Assembly: GCA_013396915.1 (NCBI GenBank)
Contig: VWZL01002848.1
Span: 62,001-126,000, forward strand
DNA: 64,000 nucleotides
Reading direction: 5' to 3'
Source: Stercorarius parasiticus
Lineage: Eukaryota > Chordata > Aves > Charadriiformes > Stercorariidae
Below are positions 1 through 11,100 of this stretch, piece by piece. Below the pieces are notes generated by a model, which was not told where the DNA came from, did not search any database, and saw only the letters and a list, made by a program, of their open reading frames with translations. Within the stretch, counting starts at the first letter, position 1. Each line of letters opens with the position of its first letter. The position numbers and the translations under genes were made by a program.

Positions 1-844
1 CTGCACTTCTGATTTTTTTGTGCGTGGCAGCTCCTGGGCCTGTCCCCACCCGTGCATCCCTCTTCCCTGTATCCTTCCGCCACCAGTGCTGCAAGGCGAC
101 AGCCATCCAAAAATCCTCTTCCCCGCCTCCCCCCCCATGCTCGGTTTTTAGTGAGTTTAAAAGCCTCATAATAAAAAATTCAAATCATGTAAACAAACAA
201 ACAAAGAAGTTGTGAATCCATGGCACGATGACACAGGGACTGAGTTTGGGTTCGTATGCAAAGTGCTTCTGTAACGTATGCGCATGTACCTCATCAGCCT
301 CATCAGGAGCCCTTCCATGCTTCAGTAATACGTGCGATGGCAAAGATAAAGCTATTATATATTTAATTTATATACAACCTCTCCATTGCCTGTTCTATTG
401 TATATTCAGTATAGCTGTTCATTGCTGGTCCTAATTTAATCTGCAGATTACGGATTGTATTTTCAAGTATGCAAGCCTCTTCTTTTCTTAAAATGAAGAA
501 GAAGAAGAGGACGATTTTTGTCTTCTGTTTTCAACGGGGTTATGTAAAGTATCTGTCATGGGTTTTTCGTTTTTAAATTCAAATAATTATATATGGCAGG
601 GAGTATGATGAGCATTCAAAGTTGACATGAAAATGCATAAAATTTTCCTGAAAAACTGATCAAACAGGTCATTAGCCAAGTTTATAATGACTAGTAGAAC
701 ATTTTAAGATGTTTTAAATCTCATTTAAGATGTTTAAAAAAGTCGTTGATAGTTTTTAAAATGACAGCTGCTCCTGCATCATCCTACTAGTTGCTAAGAG
801 TTTTAAATTCACATCATTTTTAAGAGGTCGTTTTCTTCCCTCCT

Positions 845-858
845 CCCCCCCCCCCCCC
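845..858. repeat. Poly-C run, 14 bases
   Basis: An uninterrupted run of 14 C lies inside a pyrimidine-rich stretch and is directly followed by AG. It superficially resembles a splice acceptor, but no open exon with a known partner follows. It is probably length-polymorphic and prone to sequencing error. Confidence 0.85.
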
Positions 859-1914
859 AGTCTCTTACAGCTGTACAAGCAATCTTCAAGCCCAGTAGCA
901 TCTGACAAACTGAGATTTAATCTGTTTTACCTTGCGTTTATGGTAGGGTGGGGACATCCGTGCTATCAGCTATCAGGCTCAGTGTTTGGCAACCCACTAA
1001 GCCGAGGCACTGTGATTCTCTAAGCCCCAAACTGGAAAGGAGAAACCACAAAACAAACCGTACGCCAAAAGGTGTCAAGTTCCCACACTGTAAAATTAGA
1101 GGAGATGTAGGGACGGTTTTTCCCTCATCTGATCTTTTCCTTTTAATCTTGAGCGCTCCTCAGTAAATTAAAAAAGGGAAATATACAGGGACAGAAGAGT
1201 GGTTTCTAATTAAAAGTGGATTTAAATTTGAGTGAGAACAGTGCATCATCCTATGGGTTTCATCAACTGCCTTTTGCTGCTGTTTGCCAGCTCTGTCAGT
1301 GTTCATTTTGTGGCAGCGGTGGGACCTCTGGGCCATCAAATGCTTCCTCAGGTGCCCACCTCTGCCAGCTCCTGCACCTCCTGGCCACCGGGTCCCCTCC
1401 TTCTGCACCGAGGGTGGCCAGTGCTGCCATCCCTCCTTCCCGCTGCGAGCCCGGGGTGCATCGGGACCTGCTCCCCCGGCTCTGCCGCCTGGGTTTCAGG
1501 TTTGGAGGCTGCTCCGGGAAAGCCTGCGTGCAGGGGCCTGCCGAGCCTCCACTCTTCCCGAGGGACGGGCAGGAGGCAGCATCCCGCTGACTGCCCCACC
1601 AGCTGCGCCACGCTCTCAATTAACCTAATGGGCTCCTTGTACAGACAAGACTCTTGGTTGGGGTTTTTTGGTCTAGTTTTTTTTTAAATTAGCTGGTTGA
1701 AGGAAGTCTTGGGATTCATCTCAGTTAACCAAAACGCATTAGGACTGTGGCGTTCTTGTTTTAGCAGGTTGTAAAGAACCTTTCCTCCTAGTGAAAGGGA
1801 GAAGCCGAGCATCGCAGCCTCCTCCCAGTGGGGCACGGCCGCTTCTCCATCCTCCCCAGCCCCTGGTGGGTACCATAAACAGGCTGCCTTAGGATTAAAC
1901 GCCGCCTCTGGTGC

Positions 1915-2500
1915 TGCCACGGTTCCGGCTGGGATGGAGTTAACTTTCTTGCCAGCAACTGGTGTTGTACTGTGTTTTGGATTTGGGATGAGAGATGGTG
2001 TTGATAGCACGCTGGTGGGTTTGGTTGTTGCTGAGCAGTCAAGACCTTTTCCGCTCCTCACACTGCCCCACCAGTGGGTAGGCTGGGGGTGCACAAAAAG
2101 TTGGGAGGAGACATGGCCAGGACATCTAACCCCAACTGACCAAAGGGATATTCCATGCCATATGACATCATGCTCAGCCTATAAAGGTGGGAGAAGAAGA
2201 AGGAAGGAGGAAGATGTTCAGAGTTATGGCGTTTTTGTCTTCCCAAGTAACTGTTATGCATGATGGAGCTGTGCTTTCCTGGAGACGTCTGAACACCTGC
2301 CTGCTGTTGGGAAGCAGTGAAGGAATTCCTCGTTTTGCTTTGCTTGCATGCACAGCTTTTGCTTTACTTATTAAACTTTCTTTATTTCAACCCAGGAGTT
2401 TTCCCACTTTTACTCTTCCAGTTCTCTTCCCCATCCCAACACAGGGCAATGAGCGAGCAGCTGCATGGTCCTAGTTGCTGGTTGGGACTAAACCACGACG
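1915..2500 (+). mobile_element. Solo LTR (avian endogenous retrovirus, ERVL-like), copy 1
   Basis: A 586-bp LTR in sense orientation. It begins TGCCACGG and ends ACCACGACG, so the canonical terminal CA is CG here. It is flanked by a perfect 5-bp target-site duplication, GGTGC at 1910-1914 and 2501-2505. A TATA-like CTATAAAG near 2179 and an ATTAAAC polyadenylation-like signal near 2370 fit promoter and RNA-end positions in an LTR. The termini and several internal blocks match, in reverse complement, the element at 13146-13753. Five-base duplications are typical of ERVL-type integration. No internal retroviral genes adjoin it, so it is a solo LTR left by recombination. The family name is not assigned. 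Confidence 0.88.
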
Positions 2501-2770
2501 GGTGCCGAGGGATCCCGCCACTCGGGGAAGCTCTCCAAGCTTGCATCAGCTTGGCGTGGTGCATCATCTTGGCATGGCTGCCCTTCCCACCTGCCCTGCC
2601 GCCTGGGCACGGGTGCTGGAAGCACAAGGCTTTCCTCGGGGGGAGGTGTGACATGGTTCCAGTGGGACGAGGGGGTAGGCTTGGGTCCTTCCGTGTCAAA
2701 TCTGAGCTCTTCTTCATGCACCGTGCTGGTCTACACCACCCGCCTAGTGCTGAGGGCATTTTTTTTTAAT

Positions 2771-2801
2771 TTTTATTCATTCATTTATTTATTTATTTAT
2801 A
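2771..2801. repeat. (ATTT)n-like simple repeat
   Basis: ATTC and ATTT tetranucleotide units follow a T run and end at TTATAC. This is low-complexity AT-rich DNA just downstream of the solo LTR, with no coding potential. Confidence 0.75.
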
Positions 2802-4630
2802 CATGGTGGTCTTCTGATGCTTTCAGAATCACTTCTCATCCAGTGAAATGCAAAGCACTTTGTTTCTAGTGCGTTAGCCTGGTGGGTTTTGATAGTCAGG
2901 AGACGGAGATTTCCACACGAGCGTCTCAGCCTCGTTTCACTTGCTCTCTGAATTTAAGTAGCGATGGGAAACGCAGTGTTTTGAACTTTTGTCAGTGGTT
3001 TTCTCAAGCTGTGCCTCTCCCCCCAAAAAGAAACCCCACTTATGATCCTGTTTTCAGTAATACTTCCCAATGCGCACAGGGTGATTGCAGTACTATACTT
3101 CAGCTGAAGAATATTTTGTTACTGCAGTTCTCTTCTCTGCTAGCGATCTGGACGATCAATGCAGGAAAATATAATGGAAGTGATATCTTTCTTTGTGTCC
3201 ATTGAGAAACATGCAAAGTGACTTTGAAAATTACTTTTCAGATGTCTTCTGATGGAGTAAGGTAAGAGAGAGTGAGTTTTTTGAGAAAGCAACAAGAAAA
3301 AAAACTGTTGCCATCTGAAGCTGTTTTGCTGGAGGTATTTTTAGGATGACTCAGGCATAAGGCCTGAGAGTTGTTCTTGCCTTTAACTGAAGGGAAAGAA
3401 AAAGATGCAGACATTTTCCTTCCAGCTGTTTTGGTTAAATATTTGAATATAAAACCCTAACCTTTCAGGCAAGATATAAACTCATATTTTTTAAAGCTTT
3501 GGTGAAGTAGCCTGTTCTTAGCATCCAGTATGGTGTAAATCTGCTGATTTCACACTTACCCATAAACAGAGTACATGAGATTAAAACAATAAAAACAAAG
3601 CCCCTTGTATTGTTTTAGAGCGGAAGTTTTGCATCTTCATTGAGATGGCAAAAAAAAGCCTTTTTACAGTGATACAGATACATGCAAATATGGACAATGA
3701 AAAATATTTGCGTTTGGGCGTTTTGCTTGTGTTCAATGAACATTTCCCACCCACCACCCCCATGTAAGCATTCCTGGTGGCTTAAAAGTATTCCTCCTCA
3801 GTGACTGCCGCTCCGTTCCTCTGTGTGTTGTCACTGTACAGGGTGGCTTGTTCAGCAGGACAAAGTCATCTCACTACGCTGGCATGGAGTCTCTTTCGTA
3901 AGCAAAAGAGAGAGGAGCTTCCTTACGTGCTTTAAAAGAAAAACACAAAAAAAAACCCCCACAACTGGAAGATTTATTTTGCTCCAGCTTAAATTGCCAT
4001 CAGGAGTTACTGGTTTCATATTTGGCAAACCTTACACTTTTCATTATTTCTGCTTTCCGTGCTGAAATTCCTAAACCTTTATTTTTCTTCCTTGAGTGAC
4101 CATATAAATAAGACCTTTATACATTTTCTTGAAAATTCCTAATGCATTTCTAATACATGTAAACATGTTCAAGTTTGTATATGTTGATATGCTGATGCCT
4201 TTTAGAAAAAAAAAGATCTTCATAAACTGCGTTTTATTTCTGGTATAATTAAAAACTGTGAGGTTATATCTCTCAGTGAAGATAAAAACTAAAGAATGTA
4301 AAGCTGGTGAAAAAATCTGGTTTATTTTTTCATTTCAAAACCTACCACAGCACCACCGTATCTAACTCAGACTGTTGGTATCCATTTAATGATCTATCAC
4401 AGCAGGAGACGTGTAAAACAAGAAGCATATTTACTGCGTGCCAATCTCTTTCCTTGCATTCCTAAAAAGCGCAGTTACATTTTATATTTAAAACCCCAAG
4501 GAATTTGATATTTCCATGCGGCACATACCTGCTGGGAGAGCTGTGTTGGACAATAACATGAAAAGGTTTAATACTGGAGAAAGAAAAGCCATTGCATCGA
4601 TGTTGTTTCTTTTTATTTTACACGTATGCA

Positions 4631-4638
4631 CATATATA

Positions 4639-4680
<42 letters not shown>

Positions 4681-4682
4681 CA
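4631..4682. repeat. Compound (TG)n/(TA)n microsatellite
   Basis: Alternating CATATATA, a (TG) run and then a long (TA) run of about 50 bases. The overlapping 130-codon open frame exists only because this repeat lacks stops, so it is not a gene. It is likely polymorphic. Confidence 0.9.
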
Positions 4683-4989
4683 CTATTATATGATGTTACC
4701 TATACTTTGCTTTTTTTGGGATGCCAAGATGCTGGCTCCGTGGGTTGTGACACTGCTATCATATGGAATCTCCTCTCTATACAGCAGCACATATGAAGGT
4801 TTCCTCTTTTATTATTGCCCTGCTTTTCCCTCCTCTAATAAGCACTTAGTGAGAAGTGTCCCGTCTTTAAATGAGAGTGTGTCTGTCACCGTCATCATTT
4901 GCTTCTAGAGGTGTCCTGCTCCAGAAGTTTGTCTGCCAAAGGTTGGGGACAATAGGATAGGTCTTACAAAAATCCAGTTGTCAAGATCC

Positions 4990-5128
4990 AGATTATCCAA
5001 GGCCAGGCTGGATGGGGCTTTGAGCAGCCTGATCTAGTGGGAGGTGTCCCTGCCCAGGGCAGGGGGTTGGAACTAGGTGATCTTTAAGGTCCCTTCCAAC
5101 CCGAACCATCCTATGATTCTATGATTAT
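4990..5128 (+). mobile_element. CR1 LINE 3' tail, sense orientation
   Basis: Typical avian CR1 3' end: an AGGCTGGATGGGGCTTTGAG-type block, GGGAGGTGTCCCTGCCC, then AAGGTCCCTTCCAACC, closing with the octamer-like tail CTATGATTCTATGATT. Only about 140 bp remain, as expected from 5' truncation during target-primed reverse transcription. The 5' limit is approximate. No open reading frame survives. Confidence 0.93.
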
Positions 5129-8100
5129 TCAGTCATTTTATGGGAAATAAAGAGAGTCCTGTGCCTGCCAAGTATTAGAAATTTCCATTAGTTAAATTAC
5201 TTTCTCTTCTGCTAGTAGACGTAAATAATACTCCAGTGATAAAGAAATATTTCCTTTGTAAAATTTTCAGGTTGGACAGTATCTTCAGTATCACAGGTCT
5301 AAATCCGAAATAATACTAAAACAAGTGAGTATTATCAGATAATCGGGTAATATTATTTGCAATTAATAGTGGACTTTGCAGTTTTCAATTTTGCAGATGA
5401 TTTTTGTGTGATGTATTTTTGCTTATAAAGAGTTTTCAAAGGCGTGCACCGTTAGAGAATCTATAATATAATTACGAAAGAATACAGTACATTGTCTGAA
5501 ATAATTTGTGTCAAAATGTTTCATGTAAGGCTAATTTAATGACACAGTGACTGGATAATACAAATTTGCTGGTAGTTAGGAAGTTATTGTTGGGAGTTGT
5601 GAGAGGAGCCTGGGGGGCTGCGTTTCGGTGCTGGGGTTCAGATCACGTTGTGTTACAGATCATATAGGATCTGTAGGGGTGAAACGCGGCAGGCTGGCAA
5701 GCAGCTGCCACCAGTTTCGGTCAACAGTATTAAACCTGCCTTGGTGCCATAAGAAGTGGGGATGGCTGTGAGATACGGGCGGTTACAAGGATGTAGTCCT
5801 CAATCGAACCCACGTTAACACCCGTGCGTCTCATTTGCAGTCAAAATCGGTGTTTCGCTTTCCACAACCAACGTTGAATTTTTTTCGGTGTTCATGATGC
5901 TCGGAAGCGCTCTGCACACACCTCCCTAGGAAGGAAGACATATGTGCAACAAATATAATTCGTTGGGGAAACTCATTCAGGAGATGCAGGAAGTGCAGGA
6001 GACTTTCTGGCCGTGCACCAAGCATATGTTTACCTAGTTATTATTCCTGTTATCTGTGTTTCTTTGTTGGGGCTTACAGTCTGAGAAAGAAGTGGTTGGG
6101 AATCTCTGATAGGAACTCAATTTTATTTTTTTTTTTAAATAAGAGAGAGAGAATTCAGCTAGGGAGATCAAAGCATTTAATCTTTCTGGCAATCTAATGT
6201 AGCGTGCTTCCAAAATACTTAAGTAATTTTTCTCTATAAAATAGGATGATCGTGAATTTAAATACATACGTTTATTTTAGCATTTATGTGAAATATGAAG
6301 GTAATTCTTTTAATAATGAAGCTGCAGTTGTCTGTGTACTTAGGTATACGTTTTCGTGACAAATCTTTTGCATCCTTTCAAAAGATAAACACCATGTCTT
6401 GTACCTTAGGGATGTCTCTAAACAGAGGGGAAATGAGTTTTCTAGTCAATCTGTGTTTCTGATTGCATGTTGCTTTTTGGTAAATCTTACAACTCCATTT
6501 ACAGGGTTAATTTATTGATGTTTATTTTTTTCCTGTGTGTTCATGTATTTCATCAGCTGTCACGCAACTTTGTAAGTTGCTTATTCCATCACCTTTCTGT
6601 GAAGCAATAATCTGTGGGAAAACGGTATTAAGATTGTTAGATACACTTTTCTCTAATAGCATTAGTGGCACATGTATATAAAAGATGCTTTGTTTACGTT
6701 TCCTCTTCTTTTTGTTAGAAAGGGTTATTTACAGCCCTTTCTGTACAAAAAGAAATGTATAGATACATACAGTATTTCAGCTGTAGCTGAAATCCAGGAA
6801 GATGTTAAATATCAATTCTTCATTGTTTAAAGTCAGCCTGCGTAACTGGGTTGGTAAAGAGCTTGCGAAGGGTTGTTCTCTTTGAGTTGCTTGTGTTTGT
6901 CTTCAGCAGCCAGTAAGTCAGTACAAAAGAGCCTGCGTATGAAAACTTCACTTTAAATATGTACGTATGTCTTGCTAACTTTAGAGGAACAAGGAAGAAG
7001 TTTGGCTTTTAAAATTGCTGTGGTGGTCTTTCTCATTAGCAGCTTCATTTGCTTCAGCTCTGGGAGTCTGCCCGGTCAGCATCCTTGTGAGGTGTTTTGG
7101 TGCATTCTCTGGGACAACGTACTGGAGAGAAATGATTGAGCTTTAGTGAGGAAGGGAACCTGGTACTAGTTTCGAAAGGCAGAAACGCAGAACTGGAGCG
7201 AGCCGAACAAAAGTCAGTTTTAAAACCTGTGAGAAGGGTTTGTTTCTGTTATAATTTTTTGCTCCTACTGAGAAAATATTTGGAAAACAATTTCAGACTT
7301 CAAATGTGAACACATGGTTCCAACGTACTTGAGTGGTTCAGCTCATTAATATTGGAGAAGTCATTTAAACCCACTGATTTAAAAGTCTGTTGAAGAAAGG
7401 ACCCATTTTCCAGAAACCCTGTGTTGTATAGGAATGGTGACTAAAAGTCAGACCAAGTAACAGCCTCCATCCACGCTTGTGAAGAAAGAGGTGAGGACTT
7501 TGCAGAGATGTCCTCCTTCTACATATGGCAGCCGAGAAGTCTACTATTTCCAGAATCGTGCCAGCACAATCAGAAAGGTTTAGGGTGAATCCAGTTATGT
7601 TCTAAATTGCACTGCGTGGGAATTTCAGGTAGTTTCACAGAGGAGTAAGCACGGGGCTACTGCTCAACCTCAGCTACTCCCGTGTGAGGGCATCAGCTCT
7701 GTTGCTTCATGTTGCAAATCCTGTTTGCTCTTTGTATCCCCGTGTTTAATGCCGCATTGTCTTGTTCTAACAGCGTTTTTTCAAAAACGTATTAAAATAC
7801 TCTGTAATGCACCATAATATCTATTCCAAAGAGTCCCCTGACTGCATAAATTATTGCAGATGGTACAAAACTACGGCGGGATTAGCTGTCAGCTGCAGAT
7901 CCAATGCCAGTGCTTTTCTTTATGCTGTTCCGTGTAATTTAACATGTCAATAGCCTTGCTGGTAAAACATGACAAAATTTTATATGGCCATTTTACTCAT
8001 AATGTACTGCATATTTGCGTGTGAATGGCATTGCTCCTAAATATAAACACATACCTCAAGACAGATTTCAGTAAATGACTTTTTAAAATCTTGGGGGTTT

Positions 8101-8138
8101 TATAAATGTATTTTAATAATGACTCCTCTTTCTTGCAG

Positions 8139-8192
8139 ACAAAATTGAAGAAGCACAAAAACAACTTAATGGAACGGAAGACCAACAGAGAG
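8139..8192 (+). CDS. HIVEP1: HIVEP1 coding exon 3 (54 nt)
   Basis: The acceptor TTCTTGCAG ends at 8138 and the donor is AG|GTAATA at 8193. The exon opens with the last two bases of an Asp codon and encodes [17 protein letters not shown] plus one base that completes Glu in the next exon. Joined to 27792 it continues [20 protein letters not shown], the same length as the human HIVEP1 N-terminal region as I recall it. This is the first coding exon visible here. It is far too short for ORF finding and was recognised by its protein and splice sites. Confidence 0.93.
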
Positions 8193-11100
8193 GTAATAAA
8201 CAAACCCAAAAAATGAAATGGGGGGGGGAAAAAACCCAAACCACTAGAGGCTGCTCCGAAGCTTTCCTGCATGAATGAAAAGACTCCACTGGGCTGGGTG
8301 CTGGATGCGGCCCCGGGCATGTCCATCTGCAGAGCAGGGGCTGTGATGTGTAACGCCCCAGTTTTGCTGAGACATGAAGGCTTTGTTTTAACCACTTGAG
8401 TAGCTGTGTTGACCTTGACGAGACGGCTGAAGCTGTAGCGTGAGGCATGTGCACAAGTTACTGACTACAGCCTGTGCTAACCGTTTGTTGGTTCATTATA
8501 TGATTTACCTAATCATTAATAACCGCATTTCGTTTATGGCAAGCAATATGTGATGATTTCTAACAGATGCTGAAGGGGAATCGATCATCACGGGTTATTT
8601 TAAGGAGCAGACGACCTGTGACAGATTCAATCCGTGTGTTAGAGCTTAGAAAGCTGGTGGAGAGTCATTGCATTTCAAGGCTGGCTGACTGCAGCGGTAC
8701 CTGTTTGCTTGTGTGATAAAGCTCATTTGCACACCCGCGGAGGAGCCCAGAGAGGCATTGGTGGGGGGAGCCCAAACAACACCATGATGGTGTTCCCGTG
8801 AAAGGTCCATGTCCACAAGCCCAGAGGAGCACAGGGGCAGGTGGAAACACAAATTAAGGACACAGAAGAAGGGAGACCCTGTCCAGTCCCCTCCCAGGGC
8901 TGTCCCAGCAGTGTCTGGGTGTGAAACCCATCACCATGAGCCATCGGGAGCAGCTGTTTGGGTTGCTTTTTGGACTAAGGGCATTGCTAGCTGGGGAAGT
9001 GGGATATGTCAGGGGATGCAAGGGAAGAGCTTTTGGGGAATTGCACAGGACTTACTACAGGATGCCTAAGGGAGGAACCAAAGGTGGGAAAAGGGAGGAA
9101 TTTAGGTGATATGGGGAGGAACAAAAGTGGGAAGTAGAGGGATAACAGAACAAAAGCGTCTGTTTGCATGTAGCAGGGACGGGCCAGGATGCTTGTCTGG
9201 CGATGCCTTGCTTCTGACCAGCATCGTCTGCCCTGTCTCCTCATTAAACTCCACCTTCAGCTGTGTTCCAGTGAGGGTCTCTTTACTCCCTGTGTGTGTA
9301 TGGGATCTGTGGTGCAGCAAATGGAGCGAATGCAGGAGCGTGGTTGTTAGCAAGGATCAAGCTGGACGAGACAGCAAGTAGGAGAAGTGGGCTCGGGGCC
9401 AGGATGGGTGTGGAGGTCTCTAAAGGTCAGCTCTGGGTGTCTGTAGGGGTGAGAGCGCAGGAGGACCAGCTTTGCATGTGTGTCTCTGTGTCTGCCTGCC
9501 TGCAGCCTCGAGGGCTCATATGTCCAGGTGGCAGCAACTGGGGAGACTGGGATCTAAGGATGGCTACTGGGCAGACTGAGTGTCTGAGCCCAGCTGCTGG
9601 AGGGGTCCCCCTTGGACATATAGATATATTCCCACTAACGGACTTCCATCCTGTTCGGCTGGAGCAGGAAGCAGGGTGATGCTGTGAGTGTTGGTGTGAG
9701 TGCTCTGAGTGTCTGTCTGGGATCTGTATGGCCAGCCATATATATGTGCATGTATGTGATGTATATGTGTGCTCTGTGTGCATGTGCCTGTTGGAAAAGC
9801 TTGTTCAGCCTCACTACTGGTCAGACCTTGGGGCACGAAGTGGCAGCAGCCTCGACTCTCTCAGGCTGCCGGATTCAGCTTGAGGTACTTTCCTCTAAGC
9901 CTACCCTGAGTCAGTGCTTTCTCTGGTTCTGGGTAGGCATTCACCTCTTGTGGTAGTGAGCTGTCCTTCTGCCCTGTGACACATCTGGGAACACCTTTGT
10001 AGGTTGTTGATGCTCTGTCCTGGAATCAAAGTTTATTATCCTTTGAAACAATGAAACTTTTTGAAGATTAGAGAGCATAAAAAATGCCCGAGCGGATCTC
10101 AGCAGGGTCCATCTGGCCCGGCATTCTGCCTTCAGTGGAGGCAATAGGACATACTGTTTAAGGACAGCACAGAAGCCTGGGCACTTGCTGCAGTCCATTC
10201 CCCTCATGCTGTCCACAGACATTGGATTAGGGATGTTGTCCTTGTTCCTTTAGTAGCTAGGCATTTTTGGACCTGTTATCCATGAATCTTTTTGATTAAA
10301 TGCTGTCTGCTTCCAGAATAGTCTAGCAGCAAACTGCAGAAGTTCACTACCAATCACATAAAAAAGTACATTATTTCACCTTCATTCTTCTTGATTCCCG
10401 ACTAGCTTCAATGGGCGTCCCCTCGTTCAAGTATTGTGCGATTTGTTAAATAGCAGTTCTACATTTGCCTTATCCACTGCCTTCGTGATTTTATGAACCT
10501 CATCCATGTCCAACTTGGCTTTCTTTTCTCCAGACTCATGACTGGTTTAGTTTTTCAAGGGAAGGTTTGATACAAACTTTCTTGTATGGGCATTGGGACT
10601 GTGATGTTGCTCTAGGTATTTTTAAAAGGCGGAAGAGAAAAAAAATAAGTGGCTAGATGCTAATAGCAGTCCTTCAAACACTTACAAAGACTTTTCAACA
10701 AACTAGACCTTCTACTAAGTAGTTGGGACGTATTTTTGTTCAGTGGATGGTAGATAAGTGGTACTGTCATCCAAACGTAAAAAACTTGTTGTGTAAAGTA
10801 TTACTGTGTGCTCTTGTTGCTCTTGGTCTTGCAGAAGTAATGTTGGTCTGGGTCAGTTTTTGTGATGGACATATTCAAAGTAAAGATGAGCTAACCTCTG
10901 CTTCCAGACGTTTGTTCTCACACGTGTCCCAGTGACACCTTTGCACAAAGGAAGACTACTTCTCTAGTGTAAACTTAACAATGTACTCAGAAAAGGATGG
11001 GGTTGCAAAGATTTATGTGATGGCGACACTCAGCTTTCAGCATCTCAGAAGTCAGAGAGATCATTACTTAATTTTTGACTCCTGATCTAAATTAATATAG

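Larger units (their letters stand above)
1..8138 (+). other. HIVEP1: HIVEP1 intron 2, 3' part
   Basis: AT-rich non-coding DNA up to the acceptor TTCTTGCAG before 8139. It contains a solo LTR, a short CR1 tail, a 14-C run at 845-858, tetranucleotide and TG/TA microsatellites and a GC-rich patch near 1280-1620. I looked for the short first coding exon expected upstream (an ATG exon encoding a basic N-terminus and ending with the first base of an Asp codon) and did not find it, so the start codon is probably outside the window. No other gene is supported. ORFs here are short and unlike known proteins. Confidence 0.75.

Noticed and set aside
1216..1690. Several overlapping ORFs of 82-151 codons in a GC-rich patch
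   Set aside because: Open on both strands simply because stop codons are rare in GC-rich DNA. No domain, no consistent frame and no splice context.
1916..2769. ORFs inside and just after the solo LTR (both strands)
   Set aside because: LTR regions normally lack retroviral protein genes. The frames are short and unlike gag, pol or env.
4516..4908. 130-codon ORF with a YIYIYIYI-like segment
   Set aside because: Created by the TG/TA microsatellite. Not a protein gene.
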